A stretch of 64,000 bases of DNA, from the NCBI RefSeq assembly GCF_000371785.1, contig NZ_AQUI01000002.1, positions 3,203,276 through 3,267,275 on the forward strand, in the 5' to 3' direction. Under the pieces are notes generated by a model that saw only the letters and a list, made by a program, of their open reading frames with translations, did not search any database and was not told where the DNA came from. Source of the DNA: Actinopolyspora halophila DSM 43834. GTDB lineage: Bacteria; Actinomycetota; Actinomycetes; Mycobacteriales; Pseudonocardiaceae. Every line of letters begins with the position of its first letter. Positions within the stretch are counted from its first letter, which is position 1. This document shows positions 9,050 to 19,133 of the stretch, in pieces. The position numbers and the translations under genes are program-made.

Positions 9050-10552
9050 ATGGATCACGTCACAGTCTCGGCGCGGCGGAACGAGCCGGACGAGACCGCG
9101 CACCAGCGCAGCTGCCCCGGCAGCGCCGTGGACACAACCCGCAAGCCCCTCCGACCACACCCCGACCGCCTGCTGCCCGGCGAACCCACCGAACGGGCGA
9201 TCGCCCGACGCCTGTACGAATCGGTGCGGGACCTGCCGCTGATCAGCCCGCACGGGCACGTCGACCCGGCGCTGCTCGCGCACAACACCCCCTTCGAGGA
9301 CCCGGCTTCACTGCTGGTCACTCCCGATCACTACGTCACCCGCCTGCTGCACGCCCACGGCGTGCCGCTGCACGAACTGGGGCTGGCCGACCAGGACGGT
9401 TCGGAGGTGGCTCCCCCGCGCGAGGTGTGGCGCAGGTTCTGCCGGCACTGGCACCTGTTCCTCGGCACCGCCTCCCGGCAGTGGCTGGAAGCCGAACTGC
9501 ACGACCTGCTGGGAGTCACGGTCCACCCCGGCGAGGACACCGCCGACGAGCTCTTCGACGAGTTGGTCGCCAAACTCGATCAGCCGGGAATGCGCCCGCG
9601 GGAGCTGTACGACTCGTTCGGCATCGAAGTGTTGGCCACCACCGACGACCCGGCCGACGACCTGCGCCACCACCGGGCGCTGCAGCAGGACCCGAGCTGG
9701 ACGGGTCGCGTGATACCGACCTTCCGCCCGGACCACTACCTCGACGCCACGGCAGCGGGCTGGCCGGACGCCCTCGACCGCCTCGCCGCGGCCGGCGGCG
9801 TCGACACCGGCACCTACGCCGGACTGATCCGCGCGCTGGAAAACCGCAGGGAGTTCTTCCGCGACCACGGAGCGACCGCCACCGACCACAGCGCCACCAC
9901 CCCCCGGATGGAGTTCCTGTCCGAACCGGAGGCCTCCCGGCTGTTCGACTCCGTGCGCGCCGGAACCGCCTCCACCGCGGAGGCCGAAACGCTCTCCCGC
10001 GTCCTGCTCGGGGAGATGGCCCGGATGTCCAGTGAGGACGGCATGGTCCTCACGCTGCACACCGGAAGCAACCGCAACCACCACTTCGAAACCCTCGCCC
10101 GCTACGGCCCCAACACCGGGCACGACATCCCCCTGCGGGCCGAGTTCACCCGGTCCCTGCACCCGATGCTGGAACGTTTCGGCACCAATCCGCGCTTCCG
10201 CACCGTGATCTGCACGCTCGACGAGACCGTGTTCTCCCGCGAACTCGCCCCACTGGCCGGTTTCTACCCCTCGGTCTATCTCGGAGCACCGTGGTGGTTC
10301 CTGGACGCCCCCCGGGCGATGCGCCGGTTCCGCGACGCCGTGACCGAAACGGCCGGTTTCCACCGCACCGCGGGATTCATCGACGACACCAGGGGCTTCT
10401 GCTCCATCCCGGCCCGGCACGACACCGCCCGCCGGGTGGACGCGGCGCACCTGGCGAGCCTGGTCGTCGAGCACGTGCTCGACGAGGACGACGCGGCCAA
10501 CGTGCTGCGCGACCTGAACGAACGCCAGCCGAGAACGGCCTTCCGGCTGTGA
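9050..10552 (+). CDS. uxaC: Glucuronate isomerase (uronate isomerase)
   Basis: Converts D-glucuronate to D-fructuronate (and galacturonate to tagaturonate), the first cytosolic step of uronate catabolism. At 500 aa it is slightly longer than usual (about 470), owing to an N-terminal extension before the conserved start HPDRLLPGEPTERAIARRLY. Metal-binding and family motifs are present: LPLISPHGHVDPALLAHNTP, LYDSFGIEVLATTDDPADDL, VIPTFRPDHYLD, MVLTLHTGSNRNHH and GFIDDTRGFCSIPARHD. ATG 9050 is the only early Met; a later in-frame start would remove the extension. It is followed 31 bases later by a symporter gene, forming a likely two-gene operon. No fructuronate reductase or mannonate dehydratase is in the window. 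Confidence 0.92.
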   Translation: MDHVTVSARRNEPDETAHQRSCPGSAVDTTRKPLRPHPDRLLPGEPTERAIARRLYESVRDLPLISPHGHVDPALLAHNTPFEDPASLLVTPDHYVTRLLHAHGVPLHELGLADQDGSEVAPPREVWRRFCRHWHLFLGTASRQWLEAELHDLLGVTVHPGEDTADELFDELVAKLDQPGMRPRELYDSFGIEVLATTDDPADDLRHHRALQQDPSWTGRVIPTFRPDHYLDATAAGWPDALDRLAAAGGVDTGTYAGLIRALENRREFFRDHGATATDHSATTPRMEFLSEPEASRLFDSVRAGTASTAEAETLSRVLLGEMARMSSEDGMVLTLHTGSNRNHHFETLARYGPNTGHDIPLRAEFTRSLHPMLERFGTNPRFRTVICTLDETVFSRELAPLAGFYPSVYLGAPWWFLDAPRAMRRFRDAVTETAGFHRTAGFIDDTRGFCSIPARHDTARRVDAAHLASLVVEHVLDEDDAANVLRDLNERQPRTAFRL

Positions 10553-10583
10553 CCTCCCACCCGCCCGAGGAAAGGACCACGAC

Positions 10584-12089
10584 ATGCATTTCTTGGATTG
10601 GGTGGTAATCGCGGGCTATCTGCTGGTGATGCTCGCCATCGGCCTGTGGTCGTATCGCCAGGTGACGAACTCGGCGGACTTCTTCACCGCCGGTGGTCGC
10701 ATGCCGTGGTGGCTCGCGGGCATCTCGCACCACATGTCCGGCTACAGCGCGGTGATCTTCGTGGCCTACGCGGGCGTGGCCTACGACCAGGGGATCGTCT
10801 CCTACGTCGTCTTCCTGTTCCCGCTGTCGGTGGCCACCGGGATCGGCGCGTTCCTGTTCGCGCCGAAGTGGAACAGGCTGCGCAGGACCTACGACATCGC
10901 CTCACCGCTGGAATACCTGGCGCGGCGCTTCAACGTGACCACGCAGCAGGTGCTCGCCTGGAGCGGTTCCCTGCTCAAGGTCTTCGACGTGGCGGCCAAG
11001 TGGTCGGCGATCGCCATGCTGCTCACCAAGTTCGTCGGGATACCGCTGATCTGGGGCATCCTGATCACGGCGACGGTCACGCTCGTCTACTGCGTGGTCG
11101 GCGGCCTGTGGGCCAACGCGCTCACCGAACTGGGCCAGTTCGTGATCCAGGCGGTGGCCGCGCTCGCGATGCTCGTCGCGGTCGGCTCCGCGCTGTCGGA
11201 CCGGGGGCTGAACTACCTCAACTTCTGGAGCGCGCTGCCCGAAGGCCACACCAGCCCGACCACCAGCACCTACCCGGCCTACTTCGTGCTGGTCTACATG
11301 CTGGTCAAGACCTTCGAGTACAACGGCGGCATGTGGAACCTGGCGCAGCGCTACATCGCAACGCGGGACGCCACGCAGGCCCGCAACACCGCGCTGCTGT
11401 CCAGTGTGCTCTACCTGCTGTGGCCCCTGGTGCTCATGCTGCCGATGTTCGCCGCGCCCCTGCTGATCCAGGTCGCCGACACGAACGACGCCTACGGCCA
11501 GATGGCGCTGCAGTTCCTGCCCGCCGGTCTGGTCGGGCTGGTTCTGGTGGGGTTCTTCTCGCACACGATGTCGATGGCCTCCTCCGACGCGACCGCGATC
11601 GCCTCGGTGATGACTCGCGACGTGCTTCCCCGGGTCTCACGCCGTGCCAGGGAGTTCACCGACTCCCAGTCGTTGATGGCCGGACGCGTCCTGACGGTCG
11701 TGTTCGTGCTCCTCAGCGTGATCATCGCGATCAACGCCGAGAACCTGGGCGGTGTGCTCGGCATCATCATCACCTGGGTGGGCGCGCTGATGGGACCGAT
11801 CTCGATTCCCATGATGCTGGGAATGCTGCGCCCGTTCCGCTGGGTCGGCCCCACCGCGGCACTGACCTCCTTCACCGGCGGGCTCGTGACCTACGCGCTG
11901 ATGAAGTACGTCTGGCAACTGGGCGACGCGCTCACCGTGGCCTCGCCCGTGCTGGTGTCGATGCTGCTGTTCGTCGTGGTCGGAGCGCTCCGCCGGGACG
12001 CCCCGCCCGCCGCGGCGGAGATCTGCGACGCGCTCACCCACGACCCCGACGAGGAACCACGCCCCACCCGAGTCGAGCACACCGTGTAG
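10584..12089 (+). CDS. Sodium:solute symporter family transporter
   Basis: Inner-membrane Na+-coupled solute importer of the SSS family (501 aa, about 13 helices). The segment SADFFTAGGRMPWWLAGISH followed by HMSGYSAVIFV is the SSS signature around helix 1-2, and PLEYLARRFN and EYNGGMWNLAQRYIATRDA are other conserved parts. It has a good ribosome-binding site (GAGGAAAGG) before ATG 10584. It directly follows uxaC, so glucuronate or a short glucuronate-containing sugar is the likely substrate; this is inference from position. The C-terminal tail is hydrophilic. Confidence 0.9.
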   Translation: MHFLDWVVIAGYLLVMLAIGLWSYRQVTNSADFFTAGGRMPWWLAGISHHMSGYSAVIFVAYAGVAYDQGIVSYVVFLFPLSVATGIGAFLFAPKWNRLRRTYDIASPLEYLARRFNVTTQQVLAWSGSLLKVFDVAAKWSAIAMLLTKFVGIPLIWGILITATVTLVYCVVGGLWANALTELGQFVIQAVAALAMLVAVGSALSDRGLNYLNFWSALPEGHTSPTTSTYPAYFVLVYMLVKTFEYNGGMWNLAQRYIATRDATQARNTALLSSVLYLLWPLVLMLPMFAAPLLIQVADTNDAYGQMALQFLPAGLVGLVLVGFFSHTMSMASSDATAIASVMTRDVLPRVSRRAREFTDSQSLMAGRVLTVVFVLLSVIIAINAENLGGVLGIIITWVGALMGPISIPMMLGMLRPFRWVGPTAALTSFTGGLVTYALMKYVWQLGDALTVASPVLVSMLLFVVVGALRRDAPPAAAEICDALTHDPDEEPRPTRVEHTV

Positions 12090-12612
12090 CAGGCAGCACC
12101 GGCCGCACGACAGCGACCACGTCGCCGACCGCGGGGTCCGTCCCGGGCCCCGCGGTCTCCGCACGAGCACCACCCCGCCTCCCGCGCCCCGGGTGATCAC
12201 GCAGTGAACACGACCGGTACTGCCATGATCCTCTTTCGGCGGTACCCGGCGCGCTCACCCGCGTGCTCTCCTGAGGACTCGACAGCACCGTCATCGGCCA
12301 CGGCGCCCGACGCACACGACCGGTCAGACGCGCAGCAAGGGTGGTGCACTTTCCGATGGGCACGCTCCACAGATCTCGTCGGCCGCACGGCGCTGACCGA
12401 GTCCGGTGACATGCACCCCAGCGAACCGACCACTCGCGTCCCCACCCCTCGGTGCTTCCCGGGCCCACCGGGCTCACTCCGAAGAGCACGTCGCTGACAC
12501 CGCCGTCGCACTCCGCGACGGTGGTGTCCGTGCGCTCCGGGAGCACCGAGCGCGACGTCGGAAACGTCACTCGGGTCGACCGCACCCCGTTCCCCCACCT
12601 CCGGAGTCAAGG
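12090..12612. other. Intergenic stretch between the symporter and the flavin oxidoreductase
   Basis: 523 bases. Apart from the hairpin at 12128-12156 I see no gene or convincing regulatory element. Open frames here are arginine- and proline-rich shadows typical of GC-rich noncoding DNA. Confidence 0.5.
12128..12156 (+). terminator. Hairpin after the symporter gene
   Basis: ACCGCGGGG and CCCCGCGGT pair perfectly (9 bp) around an 11-base loop, 39 bases after the symporter stop. There is no T tract, as is common in high-GC actinomycetes. Confidence 0.55.
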
Positions 12613-13869
12613 TTGAACCAGGACCGCACGGACACCGCGCTCCCCGTGGCGATCATCGGCGCAGGCCCCAGCGGCCTGGCGACAGCGGCCGAACTCGGAC
12701 GGCGGGGAGTGCGCGCCACGATCCTCGAGAGCTCCGCACACCTCGCGGCCGGCTGGCGGTACCAGTACGATCACTTACGGCTGCACACCACGCGCGAACT
12801 GTCCAACCTGCCCGGTATGCCGATCCCCCGCTCCTACGGACGCTGGGTCGCGCGCGACGACATGGTCCGCTACCTGGAGGAATACGCGTACCGCAACGAA
12901 CTCGACATCCGGTTGAACACACCGGTCGAGCACGTCCGCCGCAACGGCTCCGGCGGCTCCGGCTGGCAGCTGGACACCCCCGAGGGCCCCCTGGCCGCCT
13001 CCGCGGTCGTCATCGCCACCGGACTCAACCACACCCCGCGCCTGCCCGACTGGCCCGGCGCGGCAACGTTCCCCGGGTCCCTGGTGCACTCTGCCCGGTA
13101 CCAGAACCCCACTCCCTACCACGGCCACTCGGTCCTCGTCGTGGGAGCGGGCAACAGCGGCGCCGAAATCGCGGTCGCCCTGGCCCGCAACGGCGCGCAC
13201 AGCGTCTGGTGGTCCGTCCGAACACCACCGAACATCATCCCGCCCGCGGCCGATCGCTGGCAGCGAATGGGCATCCTCGTCGACAAGCTCCCCACACCGG
13301 CGGCGGACTTCCTCACCACCACGTTCGAACGCGTCTGCCTGCCGGACCTGACCTCCCGCGGGCTTGCCCGCCCCGACGAGGGGCTCTACACCCGGGCCCG
13401 GCGCGACGAGCTCAACCCGGTGCACGACCGCGGCCTCGTCGACGAGATCCGGCGGGACAGGGTGCAGCCGGTGCCCACCGTCGCCGCGATCGACGGCCCG
13501 CGGGTCCGCCTGACCGACCGGAGCAGCATCCAGCCCGACAGCATCATCGCCGCCACCGGCTACGCCACCGACCTCGAGAAACTGCTGGGGCCCGCACCCC
13601 TGCTCAGCCCGCGCGGGCTGCCCACCGTGCGCGGGTCCCGAACCAGCCCCCAGGCGCCGGACCTGTACTTCATCGGCTTCACCAACCACCCGAGCGGACA
13701 TCTGCGCTACGCCGGGCTGGAAGCCCGCGCCGTGGCCAAGACCATCCACCAGCGCCGGGAACGCGGGGGCGCCGCAGCACCGGCGCACCCACCGACGACC
13801 GGGCAAGTCCTGCCCCGGACGCCCGAGGGCACGTTCACGCCCCCGTCCGAGGAGAGCGCCAGTCGATGA
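12613..13869 (+). CDS. FAD-dependent NAD(P)-binding oxidoreductase (flavin-containing monooxygenase-like)
   Basis: Two-dinucleotide-binding flavoprotein (418 aa). The FAD site is VAIIGAGPSGLATAAELGRR near the N-terminus and the NADPH site is VLVVGAGNSGAEIAVALARN near residue 180. DSIIAATGYATDLEKLL is the C-terminal ATG motif of this superfamily, and YFIGFTNHPSGHLRYAGLEA follows. The start is TTG 12613, preceded at 7 bases by GGAG; it places the GxGxxG motif 14 residues in, as expected. It resembles CzcO/YczL-type putative monooxygenases, whose substrates are mostly unknown. It is convergent with the following gene. The substrate cannot be told. Confidence 0.85.
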   Translation: MNQDRTDTALPVAIIGAGPSGLATAAELGRRGVRATILESSAHLAAGWRYQYDHLRLHTTRELSNLPGMPIPRSYGRWVARDDMVRYLEEYAYRNELDIRLNTPVEHVRRNGSGGSGWQLDTPEGPLAASAVVIATGLNHTPRLPDWPGAATFPGSLVHSARYQNPTPYHGHSVLVVGAGNSGAEIAVALARNGAHSVWWSVRTPPNIIPPAADRWQRMGILVDKLPTPAADFLTTTFERVCLPDLTSRGLARPDEGLYTRARRDELNPVHDRGLVDEIRRDRVQPVPTVAAIDGPRVRLTDRSSIQPDSIIAATGYATDLEKLLGPAPLLSPRGLPTVRGSRTSPQAPDLYFIGFTNHPSGHLRYAGLEARAVAKTIHQRRERGGAAAPAHPPTTGQVLPRTPEGTFTPPSEESASR

Positions 13870-13990
13870 TGTCCACACTCACCGCGTCGTCGAAACTTTC
13901 CGCCTGCTCGTGAACGGGTGCTCCCGCCTGTCGGAAGACGGGATCACCCCACCTCGTTCGGATCGCGTCCTTCCCGCCGAACCGAAACGC

Positions 13991-14542
13991 TCACCCACCC
14001 AGGCCGGATGCGGCGGGCAGGTCCAGATCGGTGTGGACGAAATGGTTGAAGTAGTTCGTGAAGACGTTGACGATCACGTGCGTGAAAAGCTCGGTCAGCT
14101 CGACATCGCTCCATCCGGCCTCGCGGGCTCGGGACCACGTTCGCTCGTCGACCTCTCCCCCGTCACGCGCGATGGCGCGGGCCACGTCCAACAGGACGGT
14201 CAGCTTCGGATTCGCGTCGATGCCCCCGTCGCGGATCGCCACGGTGTCCTGTTCGGACCAGCCCGCGGCGAGCGCTCCCTGGGTGTGCGCGGACTGGCAG
14301 TAGTCGCAGTCGTTGGTGTTGCCGACGGCCAGCGCGATCGCTTCCTGCGTCGCCTGATCGAAGGTGCCGTGCCGGGCGATCGCGTCCTGGATCCCGCTGT
14401 AGGCGGCCAGGACCACGGGCGAGTGGGCCATTTCCCCGTGGATGTTGAGGACCTTGCCGAACTGCGCGCGCAGGGCCTCCAGCTGGTCACGCACTTCCTG
14501 CGGCGCGTTGTCGACCGAGTACACGGGAATCCGCGACATCAT
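13991..14542 (-). CDS. Carboxymuconolactone decarboxylase / AhpD-like protein
   Basis: All-alpha AhpD-fold protein (183 aa). The redox motif is CDYCQSAH (CxxCxxxH), the active form of alkylhydroperoxidase-like members, preceded by the conserved EAIALAVGNTND. It starts with a double Met (14542 or 14539). By family it would have thiol peroxidase or reductase-partner activity. It ends 121 bases from the convergent flavin gene, with no operon partner. Confidence 0.85.
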   Translation of the reverse strand: MMSRIPVYSVDNAPQEVRDQLEALRAQFGKVLNIHGEMAHSPVVLAAYSGIQDAIARHGTFDQATQEAIALAVGNTNDCDYCQSAHTQGALAAGWSEQDTVAIRDGGIDANPKLTVLLDVARAIARDGGEVDERTWSRAREAGWSDVELTELFTHVIVNVFTNYFNHFVHTDLDLPAASGLGG

Positions 14543-15035
14543 CGCTCCTGACCGTTTCGGTTTCGTTTCCCCACCGTGGGACTACCCCGAGATCCGCGGC
14601 GCGAATCACCACGGCGCCTCATCGGTGTCTCCCGCCCTCCCCTGCACCGGGTGGTAACTGAACGGAATCTCCCGCGGACTCTCGCTGCGAGTGCCCCGGC
14701 TTCGGGAAGCGTTGACAGACGTGCACGGTCCGGGTCGACCGTCCGGCGAACACGTCGGCGCCCATCGCAGGCGGCTTCGTGGATCACCTCACCCACTCGC
14801 CGGACGGCGATGTTCCCCCGAGCACATGCCCACCCCGAGAGGCCCCTGCACACGGGTCCGACCGCACCAGCGGGCCGCCCGCGTGCCGCCTCGGCCTCAC
14901 CACCGAGATCACCGGAATCGTGGCCCGGCAGGACGGGAAAACCGGCTCCGCCGGAACGGGCTCGGCCCGCGGCCGAACGGCCACGGGCCGAGCGGAGCAA
15001 CCGTCGCCCTCTCCGAGCCAGGCGAACCAGCCGAA
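14543..15035. other. Intergenic stretch downstream of the split transketolase
   Basis: 493 bases between the AhpD-like start and the transketolase C-subunit stop. It contains the hairpin at 14960-14993; nothing else could be supported. Confidence 0.5.
14960..14993 (-). terminator. Terminator hairpin of the C4-sugar operon
   Basis: GCTCGGCCCG and CGGGCCGAGC form a perfect 10-bp stem with a 14-base loop, 43 bases after the last gene of the operon. Confidence 0.6.
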
Positions 15036-16016
15036 CTAGCCCATACCGTCGAGCACACGGCGCACTATCCGATCCGTCGACAAGCCGTAGCGCTCGTGCA
15101 GCGTCGGCAGCGCACCGGCTTCGAGGAACTCGTCCGGCAGCCCGATCGGCAGCAGCCCCCTGGCCGCGTTGTTCCTGACCAGCGTGCTGGCCACCGATTC
15201 GGCGAGACCACCGACGACCGAATGGTTCTCCAGGGTGACCAGCAGCCGATCGGAGTCGGCCTCGTGCACCAGCGTCGCCTCGTCGAGCGGTTTGATCGTC
15301 GGGCAGTGCACCACCGCGACGTCCACGCCGTGCTCGCTCAGCTCCTCGGCGGCCTTGAGGGCCCGCATCGTCATCAACCCGCTGCTGACCAGCACCGCGT
15401 CCCTGCCGCCGCGCAACCGCTTGGCCTTGCCCAGCTCGAACCGGTAGTCGTACTCGTCGAGCACGGTGGGGACCTTGCCGCGCAGCAGCCGCAAGTACGT
15501 GGGGCCCGGATCGGCGGCCATCGCCGGAACGGCCTGTTCGGTGTCCACCGAGTCGCACGGGTCCACGATGGTCAGTCCGGGCATCGCACGCAGAATCGCG
15601 ATGTCCTCCGTGGCCTGGTGGCTGGGCCCGTACCCCGTGGTCAACCCCGGCAGACCACCGACGATGTTGACGTTGTGCCCCGGTTCGGCGATGTCCAGGC
15701 ACAGCGCGTCGTAGGCCCGCCGGGTGGCGAAAACCGAGTACGTCGCCGCGAACGGCACGTACCCGACCTCGGCCATGCCCGCGGCCGCGCCGAACAGCAA
15801 CTGCTCGGCCATGCCCATCTGGTAGTACCGCTCCGGGAACTTCTCGGCGAAGACGTGCATGTCGGTGTACTTGCCGAGGTCGGCGGTCATGCCGACGACC
15901 TCCTCGTTCTCCCCCGCCAAACGCGCCAGCGCGTGCCCGAACGGAGCCGGACTCGTGGGCTGGTCCGCATCGGCGAAGGAGGCGATCATCGCCGAGGTCG
16001 TGAGGCGCTTCGTCAT
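15036..16016 (-). CDS. Transketolase, C-terminal subunit
   Basis: Pyrimidine-binding and C-terminal half of a split, thiamine diphosphate-dependent transketolase (326 aa). The family order is clear: EEVVGMTADLGKYTDMH, ERYYQMGMAEQLLFGAAAGM (the catalytic Glu of the TPP site is in MAEQ), FAATYSVFATRRAYD, GLTTGYGPSHQATEDIAILR (conserved GPSHQ), and the C-terminal domain VDVAVVHCPTIKPLDEATL. It overlaps the N-terminal subunit by 4 bases, so the two are made together. Split transketolases in sugar operons often take special ketose donors. Here it is the last gene of an operon with a kinase and an isomerase that would supply erythrose 4-phosphate, a transketolase acceptor. Confidence 0.9.
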   Translation of the reverse strand: MTKRLTTSAMIASFADADQPTSPAPFGHALARLAGENEEVVGMTADLGKYTDMHVFAEKFPERYYQMGMAEQLLFGAAAGMAEVGYVPFAATYSVFATRRAYDALCLDIAEPGHNVNIVGGLPGLTTGYGPSHQATEDIAILRAMPGLTIVDPCDSVDTEQAVPAMAADPGPTYLRLLRGKVPTVLDEYDYRFELGKAKRLRGGRDAVLVSSGLMTMRALKAAEELSEHGVDVAVVHCPTIKPLDEATLVHEADSDRLLVTLENHSVVGGLAESVASTLVRNNAARGLLPIGLPDEFLEAGALPTLHERYGLSTDRIVRRVLDGMG

Positions 16017-16879
16017 GATTCGACACTTCCCTCCAGCTGCTCACGAGCGATCTGCCACTCGTGCTCGTCGACGCGCATGAAGTGCGCTTTTTCCCTGTTC
16101 TCGAGCAGCGGAACGCCTTTTCCGACCGTCGTGTCGCAGAGCAGGATCCGCGGCCTGCTCGACTCGTCCCGATCCAGCGACTCGAAACCGCGCAAGAGTT
16201 GGGAGAGATCGTTGCCGTCGACGCGAACGGCCCGCCAGCCGAACGACTCCCACTTGTCGACGAGCGGATCCGCCCGGAGTACCGAGTCGGTGGCGCCGTC
16301 GGCCTGCAGCGCGTTGAGATCCACCACCGCGACGAGGTTGCCGAGCTCGTAGTGGGCGGCACTCATCGCGGCTTCCCAGGTCGCACCTTCGTTGAGCTCA
16401 CCGTCGGAGAGGAAGTTGTACACCAGGGCCCGACTCCCCCGCTTGCGCAGCCCCAGGGCCATCCCGACGGCCAGCGGCATGCCGTGACCGAGCGAGCCAC
16501 CGGAAATCTCCATACCGGGGGTGTAGGTGGCCATGGCGGACATGGGCAGTCGGCTCCCGTCGGTCGCGTACGTGTCCAGCTCCTCGACGTCGAGGACCCC
16601 GGCCTCGGCGAGCGCGGCGTACAGCGCGATGGCGTAGTGCCCGATGGAGAGCAGGAAGCGATCCCGCTCCGGCCACTGCGGCTGCTCGGGCCGGAACCGC
16701 AGTCGATCCCGGTACACGGTGGCCAGGATGTCGCTGACTCCCAGCGCCTGCCCGACGTAGCCCTGCCCCTGGGCCTCGCCCATGTCGATGACGTGATGAC
16801 GCATGCGATGCGCGAACGCGGCGATGTCCGACTTCCTCACGTCCACCGCGTCTTCCGCTTCGTTCGTTGCGTACGACAT
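16013..16879 (-). CDS. Transketolase, N-terminal subunit (TPP-binding)
   Basis: Thiamine diphosphate/Mg-binding half of the split transketolase (288 aa). Motifs: DRFLLSIGHYAIALYAALAE, PGMEISGGSLGHGMPLAVGM and the Mg-TPP motif SDGELNEGATWEAAMSAAHY ending VDLNALQADG (the usual GDGE-N26-N with Ser in the first position). ATG 16879 is 45 bases after the rpiB-like stop, with AAGGAGAAGGGGAA just upstream as ribosome-binding site. See the C-terminal subunit for context. Confidence 0.9.
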   Translation of the reverse strand: MSYATNEAEDAVDVRKSDIAAFAHRMRHHVIDMGEAQGQGYVGQALGVSDILATVYRDRLRFRPEQPQWPERDRFLLSIGHYAIALYAALAEAGVLDVEELDTYATDGSRLPMSAMATYTPGMEISGGSLGHGMPLAVGMALGLRKRGSRALVYNFLSDGELNEGATWEAAMSAAHYELGNLVAVVDLNALQADGATDSVLRADPLVDKWESFGWRAVRVDGNDLSQLLRGFESLDRDESSRPRILLCDTTVGKGVPLLENREKAHFMRVDEHEWQIAREQLEGSVES

Positions 16880-16924
16880 TTCCCCTTCTCCTTCACCGGT
16901 GTCTTTGCCGAGGGATGGTCACGC

Positions 16925-17398
16925 TCACCGGTCGGATCTCTCGTAGACCGAGATCATGCGGACCTTCTCCGCCGAATTCGATTGCGGATCGAACCGGTAG
17001 TCGAGCCATTCCGAGGCCAGTCGACGGGCCGGCTCCAGGCCGATCACGCGCTGTCCGAAGGTGAGCACCTGGGCGTTGTTGCTCAGCACCGAGCGCTCCA
17101 CCGAGAAGCTGTCGTGCGCCGTCGCGGCGCGCACGCCGGGAACCTTGTTGGCGCTGATGGCCACGCCCAGGCCGGTACCGCATACCAGCAGCGCGCGATC
17201 CGCCTCCCCGCGAGCGACGATCTCCGCCGCGATGGTGGCGATGCGTGGGTAGGCGGTCGTCTCGGCTCCGTTCACGCCGACGTCCACCACCGATTCCACG
17301 CGGGAATCCGCCTCGAAATCGGCTTTGAACGTGTTCTTGTACGTCAATCCCGCGTCGTCGGACCCGACGACGATGCGCCACCGATTCATGTCACCCAT
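16925..17398 (-). CDS. RpiB/LacA-family sugar-phosphate isomerase
   Basis: Cytosolic aldose-ketose phosphate isomerase (157 aa) of the RpiB family. Motifs: [14 protein letters not shown] (the Asp-rich N-terminal site), [20 protein letters not shown] (active-site Cys and anion hole) and [20 protein letters not shown] followed by [11 protein letters not shown]. The usual HDHAG reads SDDAG, a change also seen in members that act on tetrulose phosphates (known family behaviour: D-erythrulose 4-phosphate isomerases EryI/DerI belong here). The start is ATG 17398, overlapping the kinase stop by 8 bases; the next Met (17389) is an alternative. Coupling with a DhaK-type kinase supports conversion of D-erythrulose 4-phosphate to D-erythrose 4-phosphate, but ribose 5-phosphate isomerase activity is not excluded. 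Confidence 0.85.
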   Translation of the reverse strand: MGDMNRWRIVVGSDDAGLTYKNTFKADFEADSRVESVVDVGVNGAETTAYPRIATIAAEIVARGEADRALLVCGTGLGVAISANKVPGVRAATAHDSFSVERSVLSNNAQVLTFGQRVIGLEPARRLASEWLDYRFDPQSNSAEKVRMISVYERSDR

Positions 17399-19097
17399 GT
17401 GGGTTTTCCTTCCGTTCCAAGAATTCCGCGACGGTTTCCGCGAGCAGAGCGAAGGACACGGCTCCCGCGTCCGGGGTGCCGCGACCGCGCTCGGCCAGGT
17501 GCTTGGCGCGACCGGTGCCGGCCACGAGTTCGGCGGTCCGCTCCGCCGAGGTTCGCGCGACTTCCGCGGCACTGCGCCAACTGTGCGTGGTGCTGAAAGT
17601 GCTCACGAAGGGAACGAGCGCGTCGACCATCGTCTTGTCCCCGACCTCGGCCCGGCCGAGGCCCGTGATCGAGGCGGAAAATCCCTCGATCCCGGCGACG
17701 ATCTCCGCCGCGTCCGGGGACCTCCGATCGCTCAGCGCGGAGGCCAACGCGCGCAACCCCGCTCCCCAGAGGGCTCCCGAGGTCCCGCCCGCTTCGGCCG
17801 CCCAGGAGTCGGCTGCCCGCACGAGCACCGAATGCGCTCCGGCACCGAGCTCGCGGGCGGCCGCGGCGGCTCGGGCAGCCGCCGTGACGCCCTTCAACAT
17901 CCCCCTGCCGTGGTCACCGTCGGCGGCGACCGCGTCGATGCGGCCGAGTTCCTCCGCGTGGCGTTCGACGGCCGCGCGCATCTCGCCGAACGCGGCCGCG
18001 ATCGTGGCGGCGCACTCCCGCGAATCGGGGTCCGCCTCGGGAAGCTCTTCGTCACTGGTTTCCCCGCTGTCGACCGGTGTTCGCGTCTCCGGCGCACGAG
18101 CGACCGCTCCGCGGGCCTTTCCGTAAGCCGGCGTATCGGCCGGAGCGCACCACAACCGCTCGAGGTCCTCGTCGAGCCACGTCACCGTCAGCGAGACACC
18201 GCTCATGTCCAGGCTGGTCACGAGTTCGCCGACTTCCGGTTCGACGAGGATCAGCCCGGCATCGCGCAATCCGGTGGCGATCCGCGACCACAGCACGAAC
18301 AGCTCCTCGTGCCCGGTCGCACCGAGCCCGTTCAGGAGCACGGCGACACGTGAGGAGTCCAGGTGCGCGGTTTTCGCGAGCACCCCTTCGACCAGGGTGT
18401 CGGCCACCCTGTCCGCCTCCGCGCTGTCCACGTCGGAAATCCCCGGTTCACCGTGGATGCCCAGTCCCAGAGCCATTTTCCCGGCCGGGACGGTGAACAG
18501 GGATTCGGACTGGCCGGGAAGCGTGCACCCGTCGAAGGCGATGCCGAGGGAGCGGGTACGTGCGTTGGCGCGACGCGCCAGGTCCGCCACCTCGCTCAGC
18601 GCCAGTCCTTCCTCGGCTGCCGCCGAGGCGATCTTGAAGACCGCGAAGTCACCAGCTATACCGCGCCGCTGACTCTCGTCGTCGCTCGAGGCCACATCGT
18701 CGGTGACCACGATCGTCCGGCAGTCGACCCCCTCGGCCCGCAGCCGTTCCTGGGCGGAACCGAAGTTCATGACATCGCCCGCGTAGTTGCCGTACCCGAA
18801 CAGCACTCCCCCGCCGGAGTGCGCGGCCCTGGCCACGGCGTGAACCTGCTGCGCGGAAGGAGCCGTGAAGATGTTGCCCGCCACGGCACCGTCGGCGAAG
18901 CCGGACCCCACCAAACCGGTGAACGCGGGGTAGTGACCGGAACCACCGCCGATGACGACGGCGACCTTGCCCTCGGAGACCGGTGTGCTGCGCACGACAC
19001 CGCCGGTAACGGCCCGGACGCGGTCCGAGTGCAGATCGCAGAACCCCCGAAGGGCGTCGTCGGTGAAGCGAGCCGGATCGTTGTACAGCAAAGTCAT
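17391..19097 (-). CDS. Dihydroxyacetone/erythrulose kinase, DhaK-DhaL fusion
   Basis: ATP-dependent ketose kinase (568 aa) with both domains in one chain. The DhaK domain (residues 1-330) has [54 protein letters not shown] and [10 protein letters not shown], whose His binds the substrate covalently. The DhaL nucleotide-binding domain (about 370-568) has [15 protein letters not shown] (Mg-binding Asp) and [16 protein letters not shown] short variable linker rich in Glu, Asp and Ser joins them. Single-chain members phosphorylate dihydroxyacetone or, in polyol pathways, L- or D-erythrulose. With an RpiB-like isomerase next to it, erythrulose is the better guess. It follows the permease gene by 36 bases. 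Confidence 0.9.
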   Translation of the reverse strand: MTLLYNDPARFTDDALRGFCDLHSDRVRAVTGGVVRSTPVSEGKVAVVIGGGSGHYPAFTGLVGSGFADGAVAGNIFTAPSAQQVHAVARAAHSGGGVLFGYGNYAGDVMNFGSAQERLRAEGVDCRTIVVTDDVASSDDESQRRGIAGDFAVFKIASAAAEEGLALSEVADLARRANARTRSLGIAFDGCTLPGQSESLFTVPAGKMALGLGIHGEPGISDVDSAEADRVADTLVEGVLAKTAHLDSSRVAVLLNGLGATGHEELFVLWSRIATGLRDAGLILVEPEVGELVTSLDMSGVSLTVTWLDEDLERLWCAPADTPAYGKARGAVARAPETRTPVDSGETSDEELPEADPDSRECAATIAAAFGEMRAAVERHAEELGRIDAVAADGDHGRGMLKGVTAAARAAAAARELGAGAHSVLVRAADSWAAEAGGTSGALWGAGLRALASALSDRRSPDAAEIVAGIEGFSASITGLGRAEVGDKTMVDALVPFVSTFSTTHSWRSAAEVARTSAERTAELVAGTGRAKHLAERGRGTPDAGAVSFALLAETVAEFLERKENPHG

Positions 19098-19133
19098 AAC
19101 CGCTCACAGAGTCGTCGGATGCTCATGGTCGAT

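Noticed and set aside
13911-13945. CCCG...CGGG pairing after the flavin oxidoreductase gene
   Set aside because: Only four base pairs; too weak to call a terminator.
14539-16362. A 607-codon minus-strand frame over the transketolase genes
   Set aside because: Out of phase with two clear transketolase subunits and low in complexity.
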